Assembly: GCA_012798935.1 (NCBI GenBank)
Contig: JAAZMG010000288.1
Location: 1-7,725, forward strand
Direction: 5' to 3'
DNA: 7,725 bases
Origin: Tissierellia bacterium
Lineage (GTDB): Bacteria > Bacillota > Clostridia > Tissierellales > Tepidimicrobiaceae
The notes beneath the pieces are model-generated. The model had not been told where the DNA came from. It was given only the letters and a program-made list of their open reading frames with translations, and ran no database searches. Position numbers and translations under genes: made by a program. This document shows, piece after piece, positions 1 to 5,840 of the stretch. The stretch's first letter is position 1. Every line of letters begins with the position of its first letter.

Positions 1-549
1 AAGCCCTGCTTCAACTCCAATTCTATCTATAAGCTGCCCAATACTTAAATCTAAAGTTCCACCTATTATATCAATTTTAAACTTGTCTTCCTGGTTATTA
101 ACTAATAATAATTCTGTAGTCCCACCAGATATATGCAAACATATAAATTTTTTATATTCTTTTAAATTGCTATGCAATATACCAGCACCAATATGCCCCT
201 CTTGATGACTAAACTCTTTATATCTTGTACCGAGAACTTTAGACAAAACAAAGGCCTGTCCTTTACCAACTACAAAAACAGGCATATATGATCCTTCTAT
301 ATTTCTAGGTTTATTACTACAAGATATAGTTTTTATTTTGGATATATCAATTTCACCAATCATCTTTTCAATTAAAATAGGAAGATTCTTCACATGTTGA
401 AATACAGCTTCTTGCTGTCTCAATCCTTTTTGTCCTTTTTTTACTCTCAATATATTTCTAAAATCTAGTACAATATTATCCTTCTCATCTATCACTGCTA
501 AAGAAGTTGTATATGCAGATGTGTCTATTCCAACATAATATTTACTCAT
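1..549 (-). CDS. TsaD/Kae1-superfamily paralogue ('O-sialoglycoprotein endopeptidase-like'), C-terminus cut by window edge
   Basis: Open from an ATG at 549 to the window edge, giving 183 codons with no stop. The N-terminus GIDTSAYTTSLAV (residues 7-19) resembles the phosphate-binding loop of the ASKHA fold (TsaD: GIETSCDETS). HQEGH (115-119) matches the metal-binding HxEGH motif of TsaD/Kae1. HISGGTTELLLV (139-150) matches the TsaD SGGHTxLV strand, and GGTLDLSIGQLIDRIG (163-178) aligns with its GxTxDDAxGExxDK segment. The bona fide TsaD makes t6A in tRNA together with TsaB and TsaE; many Clostridia also carry this second, divergent copy, often labelled O-sialoglycoprotein endopeptidase, whose function is unknown to me. 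The differences from TsaD (SAYTTS for SCDETS, SGGTTE for SGGHTQ) argue for paralogue rather than true tsaD. Its ATG lies inside the end of nusB (8-bp overlap, ATGAGTAA), with GAGGG just upstream, so it is probably translationally coupled. Superfamily confident, function not. Confidence 0.85.
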   Translation of the reverse strand, partial: MSKYYVGIDTSAYTTSLAVIDEKDNIVLDFRNILRVKKGQKGLRQQEAVFQHVKNLPILIEKMIGEIDISKIKTISCSNKPRNIEGSYMPVFVVGKGQAFVLSKVLGTRYKEFSHQEGHIGAGILHSNLKEYKKFICLHISGGTTELLLVNNQEDKFKIDIIGGTLDLSIGQLIDRIGVEAGL

Positions 550-952
550 TTTTATCCCTCGTTCTAACAAAACTACCTAAAACACCATTGATAAACTTAG
601 AGGACTCATCAGTACTGTATTTCTTAGCGATTTCAATGGCCTCGTTTATGGAGACTTCAATAGGTATGTCCTCTCTATATATTATTTCATATATTGCAAT
701 TCTAAGGGTAGATAGATCTACCCTAGCTAATCTATGTACTTCCCAACCTTCTATGTGGTTATCTATATAGCTATCTATTTCTTCTAAATTCTCAACTATT
801 ACTTTTATAGCATCCTCAATATAGGCTCTTTCCCCTGTATTAAAACTGTTATTTTCAAAGAATATATTAATTGCTTTATCAGAAAAATCTAAGTTAATTT
901 CCATTTGATATAATAATTTCATTGTAGATTCTCTTGCATATTTCCTACCCAT
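542..952 (-). CDS. nusB: Transcription antitermination factor NusB
   Basis: 136 aa, a normal length for NusB. NusB binds boxA RNA together with NusE (ribosomal protein S10) and takes part in antitermination of rRNA operons; it is cytosolic. The arginine-rich N-terminus GRKYAREST followed by MKLLYQMEIN (residues 2-20) is the typical RNA-binding start. The core W-x3-RLARVDLSTLRIAIYEI (70-90) and the C-terminal PIEVSINEAIEIAKKY with KFINGVL (97-125) are the family's signature helices. The start is the ATG at 952, preceded by GGGAGG with a 6-nt spacer. It follows the DUF2273 gene by 41 bp and overlaps the TsaD-like gene by 8 bp. Placement after an Asp23-family gene matches yqhY-nusB in B. subtilis. 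It is likely co-transcribed from the promoter at 2294-2322; I found no convincing promoter in the 41-bp gap. Confidence 0.97.
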   Translation of the reverse strand: MGRKYARESTMKLLYQMEINLDFSDKAINIFFENNSFNTGERAYIEDAIKVIVENLEEIDSYIDNHIEGWEVHRLARVDLSTLRIAIYEIIYREDIPIEVSINEAIEIAKKYSTDESSKFINGVLGSFVRTRDKNE

Positions 953-993
953 CTTTAACCTCCCTGATTATTTCTACCTATATTGTTATATTT

Positions 994-1230
994 TCAATCC
1001 TTTTTAGAGGGGGAAAGTATTTTATCTAATAATTCTCTTATGTATTTTCTACTATCAGAACTGCTCCCCAAAAAATATCCTAACCATGTCCAAAAAAGTA
1101 TAAATAAAGTTTTAAAAAAGCCTATAGTTAATATTAATATTGCTATTAAAAAACCTATAAATCCTCCAAAAACTTTACCTTTATTCATACCTATGTATTC
1201 AATTAGCTTATTAAACATTTCCCTTGCCAA
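994..1230 (-). CDS. DUF2273 small integral membrane protein
   Basis: 78 aa with two adjacent hydrophobic segments (about residues 21-37 and 40-55) separated by a short turn. The segment IGFFKTLFILFWTWLGYFLG is typical of DUF2273, and a charged cytoplasmic tail (RKYIRELLDKILSPSKKD) follows. DUF2273 proteins are regularly encoded next to asp23 and amaP and are presumed membrane partners of the Asp23-AmaP envelope module; the molecular role is not established. The start chosen is TTG at 1230, because GAGGTG lies 8 nt upstream (1239-1244). The first ATG, at 1218 (74 aa), has only AAGGG two nt away, which is too close, but it cannot be excluded. The gene starts 19 bp after amaP ends and is followed by nusB, so it belongs to the same transcription unit. 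Confidence 0.88.
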   Translation of the reverse strand: MAREMFNKLIEYIGMNKGKVFGGFIGFLIAILILTIGFFKTLFILFWTWLGYFLGSSSDSRKYIRELLDKILSPSKKD

Positions 1231-1238
1231 TTTGCAAA

Positions 1239-1244
1239 CACCTC
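1239..1244 (-). promoter_or_regulatory. Ribosome binding site selecting a TTG start for the DUF2273 gene
   Basis: The minus strand reads GAGGTG, 8 nt before TTG at 1230. It lies in the 19-bp gap after amaP. No equally well-spaced Shine-Dalgarno serves the ATG at 1218. Confidence 0.55.
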
Positions 1245-1249
1245 AACAA

Positions 1250-1798
1250 TTATTTTACATTTCTTATAGGCTCAGTTACATTACTTATCACTACTTTAAT
1301 CTCATTTACATTAACCCCTGTGCATTTCTCTACATGTTCTTTCACCTTACTCTGTAGTTCTTTGGTTGTCTCTGTTATGTTTATTTCAGGGGATACTTCT
1401 CCTTTTAAGTGAATATAGAGTTGACCTTCTAATATATCTACTTTTGTTTTTATGTTTCTTACCCCAGTAAATTTACTAGAAACACTTTCTACCAATCCCA
1501 CTATTGTATCCGATGAAATATTTATTTCACCATAATCCGACCTTTGTACAAGATATGTTATCCTTGTCTTATCCTTGTCACCTTTTAAACCTAATATTAT
1601 CAGCCTAATGCTAGCAAGCAAAAAAGCAAGTCCTATTCCAGAATAAAGATAGTTGCCTTCTATAGTTTTTAAAATTCCACTTATATTGCTTATAGATAAA
1701 AAATCAAATTGCCCCAAAGGGAAAAGTACTATGATTATCGATAATATTGCTAAACAAATAGAACATATAGTTAATATTATTCTATCAATAAAATTCAT
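1250..1798 (-). CDS. amaP: Alkaline shock response membrane anchor protein AmaP
   Basis: 182 aa from the ATG at 1798. Two membrane segments (about residues 4-30, with the typical opening MNFIDRIILT, and 50-72) are followed by a cytosolic domain (about 88-175) that resembles Asp23 itself: GEINISSDTIVGLVE, then LEGQLYIHLKGEVSP and a final VNEIKVVISNV strand. In Staphylococcus aureus AmaP anchors Asp23 at the membrane; the same role is inferred here because asp23 lies directly upstream. An ATG four codons earlier (1810) abuts AGGAGG with no spacer, so I prefer the second ATG, although its 12-nt spacing is rather long. A possible attenuator hairpin in the 62-bp gap from asp23 may lower amaP expression relative to asp23. 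The DUF2273 gene follows after 19 bp. Confidence 0.9.
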   Translation of the reverse strand: MNFIDRIILTICSICLAILSIIIVLFPLGQFDFLSISNISGILKTIEGNYLYSGIGLAFLLASIRLIILGLKGDKDKTRITYLVQRSDYGEINISSDTIVGLVESVSSKFTGVRNIKTKVDILEGQLYIHLKGEVSPEINITETTKELQSKVKEHVEKCTGVNVNEIKVVISNVTEPIRNVK

Positions 1799-1810
1799 CC
1801 TTAGATTCAT

Positions 1811-1816
1811 CCTCCT
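1811..1816 (-). promoter_or_regulatory. Ribosome binding site of amaP that decides the start codon
   Basis: The minus strand reads AGGAGG immediately against an ATG at 1810 and 12 nt before a second in-frame ATG at 1798. Zero spacing is not usable, so the second ATG is the likelier start, though its spacing is longer than usual. Confidence 0.6.
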
Positions 1817-1855
1817 AAAAATATTTAAAATTACCCCCTGGCTTGCAGAGGGTAA
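1817..1855 (-). terminator. Possible intra-operon terminator/attenuator between asp23 and amaP
   Basis: On the minus strand, just after the asp23 stop codon, a 10-bp stem with one G:U pair can form between 1855-1846 and 1840-1831, with the 5-nt loop CAAGC. The base of the stem is TTACCC paired with GGGTAA. It is followed by TTTT, AAATA and TTTTT before the amaP ribosome binding site. This is the shape of a weak rho-independent terminator. Because amaP and later genes have no evident promoter of their own, partial termination that favours the asp23 transcript is the natural reading. An mRNA-stabilising hairpin is the alternative. Confidence 0.6.
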
Positions 1856-1860
1856 ATATA

Positions 1861-2256
1861 CTATTTTACTCTTGGTTCACTTTCCACTTTAGGCTCCTTA
1901 GGTATAATAACACCTTCTACATTAACATTAATCTCTATTACACTAAGACCAGTCATGGTTTCAACTGTATCTTTAACATTTTGTTGTACAGAACTTGCAA
2001 CTTCAGAAATTTTTGAGCCATACTCCACTATTATAAATATATCTATAGCCGCTTCTTTCTCGCCAACTTCTACTTTCACACCTTTAGATAGATTCTTCAT
2101 ACCTAACATTTCAGTAATACCGCCGGTAATTCCACCACTCATTCCTACAACACCATCTATCTCAGTGGCTGCTAAACCTGCTATAATAGCAACAACTTCA
2201 TTAGCAATTTTAACTGTACCATATTTAACATTTTCATCATCTAAAAACTCCGTCAT
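1861..2256 (-). CDS. Asp23/Gls24 family envelope stress protein (YqhY type)
   Basis: 131 aa, cytosolic. The Asp23 fold runs from YGTVKIANEVVAIIAG (residues 12-27) through AATEIDGVVGMSGG (29-42), VKVEVGEKEAAIDIFIIVEYG (60-80) and the helix VASSVQQNVKDTVETMTGL (86-104) to the final strand VIEINVNVEGVII (106-118). A short charged tail follows. Family members associate with the membrane through AmaP and are linked to cell-envelope homeostasis; B. subtilis YqhY, encoded beside nusB, is linked to control of acetyl-CoA carboxylase. The start is the ATG at 2256, 8 nt after GGGAGG. A GTG three codons upstream (2265) lies inside that Shine-Dalgarno and is rejected. The gene is first in its own unit, driven by the promoter at 2294-2322, and is followed by amaP and the DUF2273 gene. 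The accBC genes that precede yqhY in B. subtilis are absent here. Confidence 0.95.
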   Translation of the reverse strand: MTEFLDDENVKYGTVKIANEVVAIIAGLAATEIDGVVGMSGGITGGITEMLGMKNLSKGVKVEVGEKEAAIDIFIIVEYGSKISEVASSVQQNVKDTVETMTGLSVIEINVNVEGVIIPKEPKVESEPRVK

Positions 2257-2264
2257 ATTAGACA

Positions 2265-2270
2265 CCTCCC
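2265..2270 (-). promoter_or_regulatory. Ribosome binding site of the asp23-family gene
   Basis: The minus strand reads GGGAGG, 8 nt before the ATG at 2256. The upstream in-frame GTG (2263-2265) overlaps its last G, which rules that GTG out as the start. Confidence 0.8.
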
Positions 2271-2283
2271 ATTATCTGAAAGA

Positions 2284-2313
2284 CCTTAGGATTATTATAT
2301 CAAAATCCTATGG
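2284..2313. repeat. Inverted repeat centred on the -10 of the asp23 promoter
   Basis: On the minus strand TAGGATT and AATCCTA (2304-2310 and 2287-2293) form perfect 7-bp arms separated by 10 bp. They extend to CC and GG after one mismatch, so 9 of 10 arm positions pair. The centre of symmetry, near 2298, falls within the TATAAT. It is not followed by a T-run, so it is not a terminator. An operator for a dimeric repressor or a leader hairpin are possible readings. I do not recognise the motif. Confidence 0.5.
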
Positions 2314-2322
2314 TTTTTACAA
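2294..2322 (-). promoter_or_regulatory. Sigma-A promoter for the asp23-amaP-DUF2273-nusB unit
   Basis: The minus strand has TTGTAA (2317-2322, 4/6 match to TTGACA), a 17-bp spacer and a perfect TATAAT (2294-2299). A TG one base upstream of the -10 (2301-2302) makes an extended -10 element, TGATATAAT. Transcription would start near 2287, giving a leader of about 30 nt before the ATG at 2256. It lies entirely in the spacer after spoIIIAH, so the downstream genes can be expressed in vegetative cells independently of the sporulation operon. A dyad symmetry (2284-2313) overlaps the -10. Confidence 0.78.
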
Positions 2323-2328
2323 ACATTT

Positions 2329-2991
2329 CTAATTCTTTTTCATTATTTTTATATTGGAAGCATCTAAATCCGTTTCACCCATTACAATGTCTAAAATTTT
2401 TACTATATCTTGCTCTGAAAGTTCATCTTTAGATACAATAATTTTCACATTTTCATCTGTAAGAAATGCAAGAACTTCTTCAAAACCTTTAGCCTTTACC
2501 ATACCCTCAATAGTCAATTCTTTCTCCGATATGTCTCCAATCTTCATTATCTTTTTCTGTGCCTCAACTCTCATCTCATCATTAGTATTGTCATTATTTA
2601 CGATTTCATTCAATCTATCAATTAATCCAGCTCTTAATTTATCCCTTGCCAATCTTTGCTCAATAAAATAATTTTTAGATCTTATACTATCTTCTTTGCT
2701 TATGGTTTTCCCAATTGTATTTTGAACCTCCTCAGTTATTTCATCAATACCCTTATTATCCATTGTATCCAATATTTCAATCTCTTCCTCATCATTTCCT
2801 TCTGATATAGTTTCTACTAGTTCTTTCTCATCAACATCTGTACTTTTTGCCATCTCCATCTCTTCATGTTTTTGATAATCAGTTGAAGCTTTTTGTAATG
2901 CTTGTTGAGTAAGATTATGATTAATATAACCAGTAAGTACTAACAATATTATTAGTACCAGCATTATTGCTGGTTTTTTCATTGTAAACAT
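2329..2991 (-). CDS. spoIIIAH: Stage III sporulation protein AH, SpoIIQ-binding channel component
   Basis: 220 aa (B. subtilis about 218). A short cytosolic N-terminus and one membrane segment (about residues 7-22) are followed by a long acidic linker (about 40-100, many Glu/Asp) and a C-terminal EscJ/PrgK-like ring-building domain (about 103-217). That domain begins SKNYFIEQRLARDKLRAGL and ends GFEEVLAFLTDENVKIIV and ASNIKIM. In B. subtilis SpoIIIAH, anchored in the mother-cell-derived membrane, binds forespore SpoIIQ across the intermembrane space to form the channel needed for late forespore (sigma-G) gene expression. The start is the ATG at 2991, 8 nt after GGAGG; a second ATG at 2982 is possible. 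It is last in the operon, 12 bp after spoIIIAG, and no strong terminator follows, so read-through into asp23 is possible. Confidence 0.96.
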   Translation of the reverse strand: MFTMKKPAIMLVLIILLVLTGYINHNLTQQALQKASTDYQKHEEMEMAKSTDVDEKELVETISEGNDEEEIEILDTMDNKGIDEITEEVQNTIGKTISKEDSIRSKNYFIEQRLARDKLRAGLIDRLNEIVNNDNTNDEMRVEAQKKIMKIGDISEKELTIEGMVKAKGFEEVLAFLTDENVKIIVSKDELSEQDIVKILDIVMGETDLDASNIKIMKKN

Positions 2992-3003
2992 TATATATCC
3001 CTC

Positions 3004-3585
3004 CTATTTACTAGAATAAACCTCTACCTTATTGCCAGATATCCCCAATACAGTTTTTACTGCTTCATACAGCATTTCCTTTACTTCTAAATTATCTGCC
3101 CCTTTAGCTATTACTATAACCCCTTTAATAGTAGGTTTTATTTCCTTTAAAACCGTTAAAGAACCTTGGCTTCCTGTTGCTACTTGGACAGTCATGTTTT
3201 CCCTTATGGTCTCCCTTGTACCTCCTTGAGAATCTATCTCATTCGTAGTTTCATTATTCTGAATAGTATTAAATGCAGGAACTTTTTCTAGAGTATCTTC
3301 CAATGTTAGCATAACCCTTACCTCGTTTACACCTACCATATGACTTAATACATCTTCTAGTTTTGTCTCTAATATAGACTCGTAATTTAAGTCTATATTT
3401 GTTGAATTGTCCGATGTTTCTACTAATGTTGAATTGTTTCCTGTAACCTGTTTTTCTCCAATAATAATATTCACTACTATTAAAATTATGATTCCAACGA
3501 TAAGTATTATGAATAAATTATTTATTAATTTTTTATTGTTCACCTCTTCTAGATATTTTTTTATCTTAATAATAAGTTTCTCCAC
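3004..3585 (-). CDS. spoIIIAG: Stage III sporulation protein AG, ring-forming channel protein
   Basis: 193 aa, shorter than the B. subtilis protein (about 229). A basic cytosolic N-terminus (EKLIIKIKKYLEE) and one membrane segment (about 21-42) precede a Ser/Asn-rich linker (47-64). A ring-building motif domain follows, split by an insertion: first half about 65-96 (YESILETKLEDVLSHMVGV, then VRVMLTLED), insertion about 97-146, second half about 151-191 (IKGVIVIAKGADNLEVKE to NKVEVYSS). In B. subtilis this insertion forms the beta-rich part of a large oligomeric ring. The reading frame opens with GTG at 3585; AAGGTGA lies 5 nt upstream and there is no nearby in-frame ATG, so GTG is accepted. 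It overlaps spoIIIAF by 20 bp in another frame, implying translational coupling. spoIIIAH follows after 12 bp. Confidence 0.95.
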   Translation of the reverse strand: MEKLIIKIKKYLEEVNNKKLINNLFIILIVGIIILIVVNIIIGEKQVTGNNSTLVETSDNSTNIDLNYESILETKLEDVLSHMVGVNEVRVMLTLEDTLEKVPAFNTIQNNETTNEIDSQGGTRETIRENMTVQVATGSQGSLTVLKEIKPTIKGVIVIAKGADNLEVKEMLYEAVKTVLGISGNKVEVYSSK

Positions 3586-4225
3586 CTAATTCACCTTCCC
3601 CTAAAGTATTTAGGAATATCCTTATGTTCTCTTCAGATATATTGTGATTTTTAGAAATAAGGTTTTTTATTTCCTTATCATCAAATTCCATTAGAGCTGT
3701 TGTCAATTCTTTATTCTCCCCAATAGATATTTTCTGAATATTACTTATAGTAATTAGATTTTTAGGTTCCTCCTTATTCTCATCCTTCTTTTTATCTTCT
3801 TTTAAAATTAATTCTATATCCTTTATATTGCCATATTGAGTATTATCTTCATATATAGAAACATTCACATTTTCAATCTTATAATTTGTATTTTCATGAA
3901 TTAAATCCCTGATTTCATCCTTTATTTTTCCGGTATAGATTTCTTTTATCTGTTCTTCTTGGGTTGAATCTAAATCTAAGTTATCCATATGTTGAAACTT
4001 AATTTGTTCATTGGTTTTTTTAAAGATCTCCTTGTCAATGTTAAAGTCTTTATATAATAAATTTACAAAAGGACTAATAATAACAATTATTATTAAAAAT
4101 CCAATAATCATATCTACATATCTTTTCATATTATTGTTGGGTAAAACTATTTGAATTATTGAAATCAGCACAAATATTATGGCAATATCTTTTATCCATA
4201 ATGTTAAAAATTCTATAACTGCCAT
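3566..4225 (-). CDS. spoIIIAF: Stage III sporulation protein AF
   Basis: 219 aa (B. subtilis about 206). Two membrane segments (about residues 8-29 and 37-58) flank a conserved turn, LPNNNMKRYVDMIIGF (28-43), which is the family signature. The remainder faces the intermembrane space: a charged helix EEQIKEIYTGKIKDEIRDLI (90-109), a strand IENVNVSIYED (117-127), a Lys/Glu-rich insertion (142-155) and a C-terminal IKNLISKNHNISEENIRIFL (186-205), consistent with a ring-building fold. The protein is a component of the SpoIIIA complex in the membrane around the forespore. The start is the ATG at 4225 with GGTGAT just upstream, 8 bp after the spoIIIAE stop. The 3' end overlaps spoIIIAG by 20 bp. 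Confidence 0.95.
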   Translation of the reverse strand: MAVIEFLTLWIKDIAIIFVLISIIQIVLPNNNMKRYVDMIIGFLIIIVIISPFVNLLYKDFNIDKEIFKKTNEQIKFQHMDNLDLDSTQEEQIKEIYTGKIKDEIRDLIHENTNYKIENVNVSIYEDNTQYGNIKDIELILKEDKKKDENKEEPKNLITISNIQKISIGENKELTTALMEFDDKEIKNLISKNHNISEENIRIFLNTLGEGELGGETYY

Positions 4226-4233
4226 TTAATCAC

Positions 4234-5424
4234 CTACCTAAACATAAGTGTTGTATTTCCAGCTTCAACCATAACTGTAATAGTTATGAAAAACATAGTA
4301 GCTACAGATAATACCCCAATTAAAATTAAAAGTAGTGCTTTTCCCACTTCACTGAAGCATGTAGTAATATTAGGACTTGCAACAGGTTGTATAATTGCTG
4401 CAATCATCTTATAGACAAATATAAGAACTACAATCTTTACAGCAGGGGCTATGCATATTAAAAATAAAGCTATCAATCCTATTATCCCTATACCATTTTT
4501 TAAAATAGAAGAACAACCAATTACTGTTTCTACTGCATCGGATAAAAACTTTCCTATTATTGGGATAAAATTATCCACTGCAAATTTGGCAGTTCTAATA
4601 GTTATACCATCTACCTTTGCGCTTATTCCATACATAGTAATTATGCCAATAAAAATAGTTAAAGATGCACTTATTACTATAATGATTATTTGACGAATTA
4701 ACTCTGACAACTTAGAAAACTGAATTTTCTGGGATATATTGCTTATTATTCCTATGATAAAAGAAAAAAATATTAATGGAAAAACTAAATCTTTAATCAA
4801 TGAACCTATAATATTAACAGTTCCTATTACCATAGGATGAAAAAGTAACTTTGTATTTGGTCCGCCTACTGCTATTAACAATGTTAGTAATATAGGTAGT
4901 ATTATTTGCATAAAGTTTACCATTTGAACCACTGTTTTTTTCCCTAAATCTAAAGCTAACATAAAACTATTTATAACAAGCATAGATAATACAATATAAC
5001 AAGCATAATGAGCTAATTGAGCCACCGTATCCTTTTCAAAAGTGCTTTGTAAATTAGTAAGAATTGAACATGCTATGGTTATTATAAGTATCTCTGAAAT
5101 TAAAACTAAATTGCTTAATATTTCTTTAAATAATAATATAGAAATTCCTGAAGCAATATCCTTTATATCAAATATATTTTTCCCTTTAATCATATTCACA
5201 ATAGTTTCTTTTATATTGATTTCAGGATAATATTCTTCACCTCCCCTAATTATATCTTCCAATACAAGTTCTAATTCTCTTATATTTAAACTATCTAGTT
5301 GCTCCTGCAAAAATTTATCTGTTATATTTATACTATCCTCATCCATATTTTCAGAAAAAGAATAGCTTGAAAATATTAAAATTAATAGGATTATTATTAA
5401 TATAATTCTTTTGTTCCTTATCAT
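4234..5424 (-). CDS. spoIIIAE: Stage III sporulation protein AE, polytopic membrane component
   Basis: 396 aa from the ATG at 5424. An N-terminal signal peptide is visible: RNKR (3-6), a hydrophobic run to about 19 and a likely cleavage near SFS-EN (24/25). An extracytoplasmic domain follows (about 25-90), then about seven hydrophobic segments between 92 and 386, including conserved-looking ILPILLTLLIAVGG (175-188), DNFIPIIGKFLSDAVETVIG (284-303) and IIQPVASP (344-351). SpoIIIAE is the large multi-pass subunit of the SpoIIIA channel, thought to act like an export-apparatus protein. A GTG three codons upstream (5433) is part of the Shine-Dalgarno AAAGGTGG and is rejected. spoIIIAD ends 11 bp upstream, its TAA overlapping this Shine-Dalgarno; spoIIIAF begins 8 bp after the end. 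Confidence 0.97.
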   Translation of the reverse strand: MIRNKRIILIIILLILIFSSYSFSENMDEDSINITDKFLQEQLDSLNIRELELVLEDIIRGGEEYYPEINIKETIVNMIKGKNIFDIKDIASGISILLFKEILSNLVLISEILIITIACSILTNLQSTFEKDTVAQLAHYACYIVLSMLVINSFMLALDLGKKTVVQMVNFMQIILPILLTLLIAVGGPNTKLLFHPMVIGTVNIIGSLIKDLVFPLIFFSFIIGIISNISQKIQFSKLSELIRQIIIIVISASLTIFIGIITMYGISAKVDGITIRTAKFAVDNFIPIIGKFLSDAVETVIGCSSILKNGIGIIGLIALFLICIAPAVKIVVLIFVYKMIAAIIQPVASPNITTCFSEVGKALLLILIGVLSVATMFFITITVMVEAGNTTLMFR

Positions 5425-5429
5425 CTTAT

Positions 5430-5437
5430 CCACCTTT
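5430..5437 (-). promoter_or_regulatory. Ribosome binding site of spoIIIAE
   Basis: The minus strand reads AAAGGTGG, 5 nt before the ATG at 5424. It overlaps the spoIIIAD stop codon (5436-5438) and contains the GTG that would otherwise look like the gene's start. Confidence 0.8.
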
Positions 5438-5825
5438 AAGGAAGTATTTTAATTATTAAATCCATTAAAGCTAAAAGAATGGGCATAGCTAATACCATCA
5501 TCACTACTTTTCCTCCCAATTCAATCTTGGAAGCTATGGCCTCTTCTCCAGCATCTCTGGATATCTGGGCTCCAAACTCCACTATATATGCAATACCTAT
5601 AATCTTTAGGATTATAGAAAAATAAGTAAATTCAATATTGGTATTTTTAATTAATTGACTTAAAGTTTCCACTACATACTTTAATTTGCCTAGAATCATT
5701 GAGAATATAATGATTCCTGTAGCCAAACTAACTAATAAAGCAAATTCTGACCTATTAGATTGACGAAGTAAAACTACCAATATAGTTGATACAATTCCTA
5801 TTCCAACTATTGATATAATCTCCAT
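5436..5825 (-). CDS. spoIIIAD: Stage III sporulation protein AD
   Basis: 129 aa (B. subtilis about 133). Four hydrophobic stretches (about 4-20, 27-46, 66-84, 102-127). The family's most conserved part is visible as KIIGIAYIVEFGAQISRDAG (74-93), then GEEAIASKIELGGKVVMMVL (93-112) and AMPILLALM. SpoIIIAD belongs, with SpoIIIAC, to a family of small export-apparatus-like membrane proteins of the SpoIIIA complex. The start is the ATG at 5825 with GGGAGTGAGG just upstream. It follows spoIIIAC by 15 bp and precedes spoIIIAE by 11 bp. Nothing appears truncated. Confidence 0.96.
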   Translation of the reverse strand: MEIISIVGIGIVSTILVVLLRQSNRSEFALLVSLATGIIIFSMILGKLKYVVETLSQLIKNTNIEFTYFSIILKIIGIAYIVEFGAQISRDAGEEAIASKIELGGKVVMMVLAMPILLALMDLIIKILP

Positions 5826-5840
5826 ATCCTCACTCCCTGT

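Noticed and set aside
953..1005. Possible promoter in front of nusB (TTGAAA followed by TATA-rich sequence)
   Set aside because: No acceptable -10 hexamer occurs 16-18 bp after TTGAAA. The run is ordinary AT-rich spacer.
2257..2265. GTG start for the Asp23 protein at 2265
   Set aside because: It overlaps GGGAGG, which is correctly spaced for the ATG at 2256.
507..2671. Plus-strand open frames across nusB, DUF2273, amaP, asp23 and spoIIIAH
   Set aside because: They lie antisense to well-recognised genes, show no family resemblance and no good ribosome binding sites. They are shadows of AT-rich coding sequence.
3586..3720. Separate sigma-G promoter for spoIIIAG-AH inside spoIIIAF, as in B. 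subtilis
   Set aside because: I found a TTGACA but no matching -10 at proper spacing, and no convincing GAATA / CATACTA-type pair.
3032..5230. Plus-strand open frames opposite spoIIIAG, spoIIIAF and spoIIIAE
   Set aside because: Antisense to conserved sporulation genes, short, and without recognisable protein features.
5425..5433. GTG start for SpoIIIAE at 5433
   Set aside because: The GTG is part of the Shine-Dalgarno AAAGGTGG that serves the ATG at 5424.
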